A stretch of 64,000 bases of DNA, from assembly GCA_020746995.1 (NCBI GenBank), contig JAGPXD010000002.1, positions 2,728,001 to 2,792,000 on the forward strand, in the 5' to 3' direction. This DNA comes from Plectosphaerella cucumerina (lineage: Eukaryota; Ascomycota; Sordariomycetes; Glomerellales; Plectosphaerellaceae). Shown one piece after another: positions 57,139-64,000 of the stretch. How positions within the stretch are numbered: the first letter of the stretch is position 1; each line of letters starts with the position of its first letter. The translations under genes were made by a program, and so were the position numbers. Below the pieces are notes generated by a model, which saw only the letters and a program-made list of their open reading frames with translations, did not search any database and was not told the origin of the DNA.

Positions 57139-58110
57139 ATGAAGTCCATTCTCAAGTTCGTCATCGTGCTCCTGTCCATCTTTATGGTACAAGGCGCACT
57201 GGTGGCCGAGACATTCGAGAGAGACGGCAAGTCGGTCACTTGCTTCGGCGGCAAGACCCCTTGCGGAACCATTTGCGTAAGTCTTGACTCGTCCCATTTG
57301 AGGTAACCATTGGACCCTTCTCTGACCTACTGCAACAGTGTGACGTGGGCGAGACTTGCGGCCGAGACTCCAAGTGCAGGAAGAAGCCCTTCACCTGCCC
57401 GGAGTTCAAGACCGAGTGCGGCAAGGACAAGTGCTGCAGCCGCGACGAAAAGTGCGAACGCGGCCGCTGCGAGAAGATCTGCCCCAACCATAAGACCCAG
57501 TGCGGCAAGGACAAGTGCTGCAGCCGCGACGAAAAGTGCGAACGCGGCCGCTGCGAGAAGATCTGCCCCAACCATAAGACCCAGTGCGGCAAGGACAAAT
57601 GCTGCAGCCGCGACGAAAAGTGCGAACGCGGCCGCTGCGAGAAGATCTGCCCCAACCATAAGACCCAGTGCGGTAAGGACAAGTGCTGCAGCCGCGACGA
57701 GAAGTGCGAACGCGGCCGCTGCAGGAAGATCTGCCCCAACCATAAGACCCAGTGCGGCAAGGACAAATGCTGCAGCCGCGACGAAAAGTGCGAACGCGGC
57801 CACTGCGAGAAGGTCTTCACCTGCCCCAAGCATACCAGCAAGTGCGGCGAGAAGAACTGTGTAAGTGCCTGCTCAGTCCTGCAAGTTGTCTCGCAAAAGA
57901 CCGCATGATCTGACGTTCTCCCCATGAAGTGCAAGGAAAGGGAGTACTGCAGCCGCAATGGCCAGTGCAAGCAGAAGGAGAAGGACCTGTGCGCCAATGT
58001 CCGAGTAAGTTAAAATCCCCGGCCTCATTGTGTGCTCGAGCTGACTTGGATGTTAGTGCCGCGATGGCTTCCACTGCCGCAACGGGAAATGCGAGAAGAA
58101 GAACAACTGA
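57139..58110 (+). CDS. Secreted cysteine-rich protein with five tandem 28-residue repeats
   Basis: Four exons: 57139-57276, 57339-57860, 57930-58004 and 58057-58110. All three introns are phase 0, giving 262 residues. The signal peptide is clear (MKSILKFVIVLLSIFMVQGA). Five nearly identical 84-nt units start at 57417, 57501, 57585, 57669 and 57753, each encoding CGKDKCCSRDEKC, then ERGRCEKICPNHKTQ. The Cys pattern per unit is C-x4-CC-x5-C-x4-C-x3-C. Diverged relatives of the unit form the first module (GTICCDVGETC), and two more sit in exons 3 and 4 (CKEREYCSRNGQC and CRDGFHCRNGKC). Each exon join falls at or beside the CC pair. The protein is strongly basic. I do not recognise the family. 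A disulfide-rich secreted protein (cell wall, effector or antimicrobial-like) is inferred. Confidence 0.85.
57417..57842 (+). repeat. Five tandem 84-nt coding repeats (last one 90 nt)
   Basis: Units start at 57417, 57501, 57585, 57669 and 57753. They differ by only a few bases: an AAG/AAA lysine codon, GGC/GGT, GAA/GAG, and two codon changes that make CRK and GHC. The fifth unit has two extra codons before its diverged end. Such low divergence indicates recent duplication or ongoing homogenisation. Confidence 0.93.
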
Positions 58111-58489
58111 GTCAGAGGGGGTGAAATGAGCCATGAGCTATGAAGGCGTCAGATTGGTAGTCACCACGCTCACGAGCGCATGGCATCGAGAGCAATGCGT
58201 TACGAAATGTCTCCTCGGAGACAGCCTTTTCATTCTTGTACTTTCTTGGCCTTGAAGGACTTTGAGTAACTATTAGCTATGGAATCAACACATCATGATG
58301 ATACCGCCCAAGACCGTGATGATGTATTGAAAGTATCCGTACTTCGTATTTCCCTGAAGACCTGTCCTCGGGATTGGTCTCCTAGTAGATCGTACGATCA
58401 CAATCCATCATGCCGCCGCTGAAGCATGCTTAGTTTGATGAACATCCCAGGAAGCTACCTATCACTCTTACTGCTTCCCCTTTTAGTGC
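58111..58489. other. Convergent 3' regions
   Basis: 379 bp between the stops of the cysteine-rich gene and the Zn2Cys6 gene. Nothing supportable inside. Confidence 0.5.
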
Positions 58490-60537
58490 TCAACCAACAA
58501 AATGTGCCGCAAGTTGGCCTGCAAATTGGCTTGCCTCCGAGACAAGGCCAGCCCCTTCATCAACTGTCTTCTTGACGGTCGGTATCTCAATATCTCCAAG
58601 TGACCACCGGATTTGTCTTACCTCGCCCATAATCGCCGTATCAAGGCCGATGCTTGACGCGTGATCGATCAATTGGCCTGCCAACATGCCCGCAACGGCA
58701 TTTTGATCCCTCACAGCGTTCAAGATTCCCAGGATGAATGCCAAATCACTGTGGCTTCCTGGGTTACTCTCGGCCAGTATGCGTTCCAGACACACAAGGC
58801 CTGCGGTAAATGCGGCGAAGCAAAGAACAGGGTTTCGCAGGGATACTTGCAGGTCGTGTGAGAGCCGGAAGCCGTTCACAATACCCTCGGCCGCCATCGC
58901 TGCCTTTTCTCGGCTGCGTTGTAGCAGGTTGGCGCCTACGTTGCTGCACATCTGTTCGCGTTGTAGGATGGTTTTCTGCAGGCAAATGACGGCGGCGTGG
59001 ATAAGAGCGTTCAGGAAGATGGCCTGTTGTGACTGCGATGCTTCAGGTAGCTGCATGCTTGCGGGCATGGCTGCTGAGAGCAAGCCGAGACTGTTCTCTG
59101 TTGCTGATTGAATCCGCCAGCAAGTGGTCTCCATTGCATGGGACGGCGTTCCGTGGTTGACGCATGAAGACATCGAGTCGAGGGCTTGATGGAATAGCTC
59201 GGCAGCGAGCACGTGCATAGCCAGGGGGGACATGCCTGCCTGTGGCTCTTTCAGTGCTTGCTCGAAAGGAGCCGTCTGTTCTGGGGTCCCGGTGCGGAAG
59301 GCCTCGTCGGTGGAAGGAAGCAATGTATCTATCTAGGATGTGTGAGCTTCAGCTGTATGTCTGGAATTTGCTTACTGTGATCTTACGTCTCGCGTCCTAA
59401 TCATTGGAGGGATCCCCGTCGTGGCGAAGATGAGGCGATCGGCCGCAAAGGCAGCCCACCACGTTCTCCTGCGGGCTTCAGTCTCTTTCCAGTCACTGCT
59501 GTATCCTATGGCCGCTGGTAGCCCAGGACCACGATCAAGCTGGTGCAAACCCAGTATCTGGGCGGCCCTGATGGCCTTTGAGCAGCTGGTCGAAGCCCTT
59601 GCAAACATGGCTTGCTGTGCTTCGAAATTGGAGATGAGAAGCCAAGATTGAGTGACGCCCAGGCTAGGAGACTGGGGGTTTGCGTCATTGGGTGAGTTCC
59701 TCTGGTCTCCTGGACAGAGGGAGATGCTCATACCTTCATCTCGTCTTCCTCGGCAGCTGTTCGTGCTTGCTGGTAAAGCGACTGGGCCATGGAAGTGTGT
59801 ACGGAATGAACGTTGGCAGCTAAGGCCATGATGATGAGCTGCAGGCTGCGAGGCGGCGGGTCTGAAGCATTAGGTTTGAGAGACTCTAGATATTGCTCTC
59901 TGAGAATCATGCTCGACGTGTGACCTAGCTTGTCAAAGAAAATGTCCGTCCTGCGAGTAATGTGAGATTGGCGTGAAGAGTGGGGGAGCGGCTCAATGAT
60001 TGAGCCTGGGTGTGTAGGTACTCACAACTGCTGCCGAGTGTCCGACGGAGGCATCGCCCACTGCTCATCCATGTAGGTACTGGTAGGGGAGAGTGTGGCG
60101 GACATTGTGTGAGTTTTCTCCGAACTGCTCACAGTGCCATCATCGCTCCCAAGCAGCTGTTCATATGATAATGGCGCGGCTTGGCTGTCGTCTGAGATGG
60201 ACGAGGCGCCAGCCTGCTGCCGAAGAAGCGCATCATATTTCGCTGCGAGATCTTTGACCTGATCGCCCATAACTTCTAATAAACCGTGAGAAAAGGGGGG
60301 AATATCATTCAACGTGGGTGGGCTGTCCTCACCAAGCTTTGCTTCGAGGTCGCGCATCTGCCTCTTCTTGCCAAGACTCGTCTGCCTCTGACCAGGGTAG
60401 TCGCATTCTCGGTTGGACTCTGTACAACGACCGCAGACGGGTAGGCGCCGGTCGCATCTCAATTTCCGCTTCTTGCAGTACTGGCAAGAAAGCAGGTTCA
60501 TGGGTTCGGCTGAAGGGGCTTGCTGCACTGGCTCCAT
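58490..60537 (-). CDS. Zn2Cys6 transcription factor divergent from the NmrA gene
   Basis: Four exons on the minus strand: 60537-60026, 59950-59734, 59671-59387 and 59332-58490, with introns of 75, 62 and 54 bp, giving 618 residues. The zinc cluster lies near the N-terminus: Cys18, 21, 28, 35, 38 and 45 (CQYCKKRKLRC, CGRCTESNREC). A short coiled linker (KKRQMRDLEAKLGE) follows. The fungal-specific regulatory domain is recognised by SWLLISNFEAQQAMFARAS, IRAAQILGLHQLDRG and TEARRRTWWAAFAADRLIFA. The rest is helical with no other motif. The gene is divergent from an NmrA-like protein, with 647 bp between them that carry repeated TCCGCAGGCG words. I infer that the two genes belong to one regulatory unit. 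The target is unknown. Confidence 0.88.
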
Positions 60538-61184
60538 GTTGACTTGGGTCGTCTTCGCGCGCGAACTCTTGATATGAGACCAGCTCGGGGATGCGGAACT
60601 CTCTGAAAAGGGGCTGACAGGTCGGAGAATGTCCTGGCAAGTTGCTCCTGACTGGAGAAGCCTGTAGTTGCAAAGATGTCGGGTTTAAGAGTCCTCAAGT
60701 CCGGCGGTTTGTCAGGTTGGCTTGGAGATCAGGAGCGCGCATGCCAGGTGGGTGGGAGTAGATTTGTCAAACGCGGGGTCCGAACGAGTCCGCAGGCGCT
60801 GAGGACGGACTTGGAGGCTGTCAGCACTAGTAGGAGGTCTCGAAGCACGGACCAATGAAGCCGCCTGCACCCGTGATGATGCAGTGTGCTGGCGGCGGAC
60901 TCAATCGGACTCCGCAGGCGGCTGGCTTCCTAATCGCAGCTTCTTGACCTACCTGATTGCGTGATGTTCAATTGCACCTAAGAAACAACAAGTGCTACAT
61001 GGAGCCATAGCTCCCAAAGTATAAGATCCCGCGATGCCTTTGCTTTCCTTGTTCTGATTTTGTTTCATCCATCCCACCTCCAATTCCTCACATCATCTCA
61101 GCAACCAGCAAAGACCACCACGTCCCCATTACCTCCCTACACAACTTGAACCAACATCATCACGTTAAGATACCTACCAACAAC
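60538..61184. promoter_or_regulatory. Divergent promoter with repeated TCCGCAGGCG words
   Basis: TCCGCAGGCG occurs at 60789-60798 and 60911-60920. An inverted relative (GCCGCCTGCAC, sharing GCAGGCGGC) lies at 60860-60870. All three sit between the Zn2Cys6 and NmrA start codons. A TATAAG element at 61020-61025 serves the NmrA side. GC-rich words with CCG/CGG ends fit Zn2Cys6 binding, but this is inference. Confidence 0.45.
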
Positions 61185-62157
61185 ATGACGCGAACAGTCC
61201 TGATCTGCGGAGCCACTGGCAAGCAGGGCGGTGCCGTTATCAACACACTCCTCGCAGAAGATGCCGACATCAACATCTTGGCCGTCACTCGAAATGCGAC
61301 CTCGGCGTCGGCCCAGCGCCTGGCCCAACGATCTCAGCACATTCAATTGGTCCAGGGTGACCTGGCCGACCCTGTCGCCCTGCTGAAGTCTGCCGTGGCA
61401 CTGGCCGGAGGTCCGGTTTGGGGCGTTTTCAGTGTTCAGGTAGGCTCGTGCGTCCCCTTGTTTTCCGTCCATCACCACTAACGCACATTCTCAGGTCGCC
61501 ATCGGATTCGGCCAAGGCGGCGGCGGCGAGCTGGGCCAAGGAAAGGCGCTCGTCGATGCCGCGCTCGCGGCCGGTGTCGAGTTCTTCGTCTACACGTCCG
61601 TCGATCGCCACGGGGACCGGTCCGCCAGCAACCCCACTAATGTTCCTCATTTCATCCACAAGCACCAGATCGAGCAACACCTCATCTCGCAGACCAAGGG
61701 GACCAAAATGGAGTGGACCATTCTCCGACCGGTCGCGTTCCTAGACAACTTCACCGATGACTTTGGGGGCCGGATGATCGCGTCGGCATGGCGCAAAGTC
61801 GTCAAGGAGAAGCCGCTGCAGCTCGTTGCCACCAGCGACATTGGCGTCTTTGCTGCAAAAGCCTTCCAGCGACCGGATGAGTGGAAGGGCAAGGCTGTTT
61901 CTCTGGCTGGCGCGGATCTCACCATCGACGAGTTTGAGACCATCTTCAAGGCCATCACCGGCCGCGACCTCCCATATGCCAACGGCATTCTCACGACCAT
62001 CATCCTATGGCTGGTCAAAGACCTTGGCTACATGTTCCGCTGGTTCTACAACGAGGGGTACGCTGCCAATATCCCGGCGCTGAAGAAGATCCACCCGGAG
62101 CTGAAGGGGGTCGAGGTTTGGCTGCAGACCGAGAGCGCCTTTCGCAAGTCGCAATGA
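61185..62157 (+). CDS. NmrA-like NAD(P)-binding regulator or reductase
   Basis: Two exons: 61185-61439 and 61495-62157, with a 55-bp intron in phase 0, giving 305 residues. A frame starting at a TTG (61146) was rejected for the ATG at 61185. The Rossmann nucleotide site is GATGKQGG (residues 9-16), the classic NmrA start. LAVTRNATSASAQRL follows as the cofactor-specificity segment, then FFVYTSVDRHGD and the substrate-side ILRPVAFLDNF. Tyr and Lys of a short-chain dehydrogenase active site are not clearly arranged, which is usual in the NmrA branch. Family knowledge: NmrA binds NAD(P) and represses the GATA factor AreA, while relatives act as redox sensors or reductases. The role here is not shown. 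Confidence 0.9.
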
Positions 62158-62277
62158 TGGGAAGGAAGCTTGAAGACCTGGTTTTGATTTCATTTTAATC
62201 CCATACTTATAGAGAGATTGATAATATGTAATAAGTCTGCGCACTCAAACCTTGCCATCGGTGCTCTGGTGCAGCTT

Positions 62278-63348
62278 CTAAATCAAATCCTTTTGAACTT
62301 GTTGCGACGGGACGGCTGGAGGAATACTGAGCGGTTCCTCTCCTCGTATAGCCCTCCATCTGTTGCTAGATTCCACAACTTCGTTGCATCCGTGGACAAC
62401 CCAGTGCCACTTGGCTAGAAAACCCGAGGTAGCCTCCCAGTTGCGCATGTCATGCGGCTCACCCCATACTATCAACCCCTTCCGGTTGGACGTGATTTCG
62501 TCGTCATCGTGCGTTACTGGCAACGGCACCTGGTATAGAGACCTGTGGCTGGAGACTCCGAACTTCGAAGATCTGTGCAGTGGTGGCTGCGACGGTGCGA
62601 TATTGATCATTTCACCCATGAGATCCATCAACAACTCGCGGCGATCAAAACTTCCCTCGTGCTCTATGAGGTTATCGCGCATGCGGGGGAAAGGGAGGAA
62701 GGAAATCCAGGCCGAGTGCATGCAGATCTGCTGTGAAAGGGTCGGTACGAGGGAGGGTGGAATATTAGAGTTGATGGGGTACACGCACATTTCGCGGCGG
62801 TATGGACCGCTGGCGAGATAGGTACTCAGGTCGTTAGGAGTGGAAGACTGCGACCAGCCGGACAGAAGGCACGTGAGGGTGTCCAAGTTGGACAAGAGAC
62901 CGCGGAAGACGTTGTACTGGATCAGATGCAGAAGATGGTCCGTGGACAGCGGAAAGACGAAAGGTGGTGGGTTGCTGACTGCTTTAACAAGGAGAGACTT
63001 GTCGCCCGAAGGTGTCCAAGCACCATGGGCCATTGGAGCCGCGGGCAAGGCAGAGCAGGTGGAAGCTTCGACATCTTCGTCATCAAACTCCAGCTCGTCC
63101 AGACGTAAGCGTCCAGTCTGGAAGGAGTTTGGCTTCGGTACATAGTCGGGGTCGCGTTGCCGAAGTCGATTGCCTGGCATTTGGTGAGGAGAGGATGATA
63201 CGGGCGAAGGCTGGACAAGCTTACGATGCGCTCTCTGGTTCTTCCGATTCTGGATCTTTCTCCGCGCCTGGCCGATGCAGTTGTTGCTTGAATGATCCTG
63301 GCTATTCCCTTCTGGTTCCTGCTGCAGTACCGGCGGTGGAGTAGGCAT
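62278..63348 (-). CDS. bZIP/DUF3425 transcription factor
   Basis: Two exons on the minus strand, 63348-63225 and 63173-62278, give 339 residues. The 51-nt intron (63224-63174; GTAAGC to CCAG) is stop-free and in frame, so the unspliced message encodes 356 residues. The basic region RRKIQNRKNQRAHR is at residues 29-42. Splicing joins it to NRLRQRDPDY, closer to the usual basic-region end, whereas retention inserts a Pro/Ser-rich segment. No regular leucine zipper follows. The C-terminal 250 residues match the DUF3425 layout: FVFPLSTDHLLHLIQYNVFRG, YPINSNIPPSLVPT, and CMHSAWISFLPFPRMRDNL, then the end region WEATSGFLAKWHWV. Family knowledge: DUF3425 bZIP proteins are fungal-specific regulators of largely unknown targets. 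A TATAAG element lies at 63480-63485 on this strand. Confidence 0.87.
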   Translation of the reverse strand: MPTPPPVLQQEPEGNSQDHSSNNCIGQARRKIQNRKNQRAHRKLVQPSPVSSSPHQMPGNRLRQRDPDYVPKPNSFQTGRLRLDELEFDDEDVEASTCSALPAAPMAHGAWTPSGDKSLLVKAVSNPPPFVFPLSTDHLLHLIQYNVFRGLLSNLDTLTCLLSGWSQSSTPNDLSTYLASGPYRREMCVYPINSNIPPSLVPTLSQQICMHSAWISFLPFPRMRDNLIEHEGSFDRRELLMDLMGEMINIAPSQPPLHRSSKFGVSSHRSLYQVPLPVTHDDDEITSNRKGLIVWGEPHDMRNWEATSGFLAKWHWVVHGCNEVVESSNRWRAIRGEEPLSIPPAVPSQQVQKDLI

Positions 63349-64000
63349 CTTTGAGACTCGGAGTATTCGACGAATCTACTGAAGGCCAGAATTGTGCTGA
63401 AGCAGCAGGGAGATTCATGCGTTACCCATGGTTGGGAGTGTCGGAGTAAAGACCTGATGTTCCGATGGGCTCCTGGCGCCTTATATGGCTGATCGGTGAG
63501 CTAGGTTGAAAACAGCAACTTGCTACTCTGAGAGAGGAAATAATGTCATCAAGCGCGAGTCATGAGCTGCGAACTCGGCCTTTCAAGTCAAGTAGGCCCT
63601 TGTTGAGGGCCGATCCGTACAAAGTCAATGTATAAATGAGACCAAACTTCACGGTCTTCTCCTTGAGAACACAATTGGAAAGCATCTTTCATACAGTTCC
63701 TTAGCAACTTCTTCTCATAGAGGTCTCAGGTGATGTTTCGTCTTCCTGGCCCAACGTCAGGGGCACGAGACTCGACGCCGGAATCAAAGATCGCATAGCA
63801 GCTGATGTACTTGCGGCATGTCCTCTCGCTGCAGATCGAGGACTACGGAGACTAAACTTCTCAGAAGAGGAAGAAATGTCAGCCGCGAGTCATGAGACGA
63901 CCAACCACGAATTTGTGCACCGTGAAGGGCAAAATTCGAGGCATTGCTCTGCACTTCCCTCCAGGAAAGTACCGAGGCAAACTGTGGACTCAGGCTTTAG
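63349..64000. other. Upstream region of the bZIP gene to window end
   Basis: 652 bp with a TATA-like element for the bZIP gene at 63480-63485. Nothing else supportable. Confidence 0.45.

Noticed and set aside
57327..57833. 168-residue hydrophobic Ala/Leu-rich antisense frame and a basic Ala/Ser-rich frame across the cysteine-rich repeats
   Set aside because: Both arise because the 84-nt unit is a multiple of three and keeps all six frames open. Only the sense frame has a signal peptide and spliced modules.
57236..57997. 253-residue antisense frame with a repeated segment ending in LPHWVLWLGQIF
   Set aside because: It is another shadow of the repeated unit. No start context or splice support.

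Overview
The window is a stretch of a filamentous ascomycete genome (Pezizomycotina, most likely Sordariomycetes). The evidence is short GT..AG introns of about 48-78 bp (one of 129 bp), GC-rich coding sequence, several Zn2Cys6 and DUF3425-bZIP regulators, a PTH11-like receptor, an HP1 with a fungal-type layout and a Quelling-type Argonaute. I found 27 protein genes I can support, one of them cut by the left edge, plus a 52-residue membrane microprotein. No convincing tRNA, rRNA, CRISPR array or intact transposon was seen.

Layout. 1-5 kb: the 3' end of an Argonaute gene (PIWI domain), a DHA14-type MFS efflux pump and an orphan protein with a probable OB fold. 5-13 kb: a small sugar-use neighbourhood made of a Zn2Cys6 factor, a divergent intracellular GH3 beta-glucosidase with a PA14 insert, and a lactose-permease-like sugar transporter. 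Repeated CGG-N5-CGG sites lie between the factor and the glucosidase. 14-20 kb: an alpha/beta hydrolase ending in AKI (possible peroxisomal signal), a gene-poor stretch with a Pol III-like element, HP1 and the microprotein. 19.6-28 kb: a BRAP2/Etp1-type RING-UBP ubiquitin ligase next to a four-unit polyubiquitin gene, a secreted alpha/beta hydrolase and a PTH11-like membrane protein. 28-40 kb: mostly non-coding, interrupted by one large polyQ Zn2Cys6 factor with 6.2 kb of gene-free DNA upstream.

40-51 kb is dense housekeeping: farnesyltransferase beta, an Mpv17/PMP22 protein, the spliceosomal Cwf19-like protein head-to-head with GPN1, then RPB12, a HIT hydrolase and an aldo-keto reductase. 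GPN1 (RNA polymerase II assembly and import) and RPB12 (a subunit of all three nuclear polymerases) lie tail-to-tail. 51-64 kb looks accessory: a sugar transporter with a 16-nt exon, a 4 kb gene-free stretch holding a cluster of perfect palindromes, a secreted cysteine-rich protein built from five nearly identical 28-residue repeats, a Zn2Cys6 factor divergent from an NmrA-like protein, and a bZIP/DUF3425 factor whose basic region is interrupted by a stop-free 51-nt intron.

The strongest candidates for something undescribed are the tandem-repeat cysteine-rich secreted protein (57139-58110) and the repeated CGG-N5-CGG sites between the Zn2Cys6 factor and the beta-glucosidase (7723-7841). Family assignments come from reading motifs, not from database searches. 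Intron boundaries were placed by hand from splice signals and reading phase.
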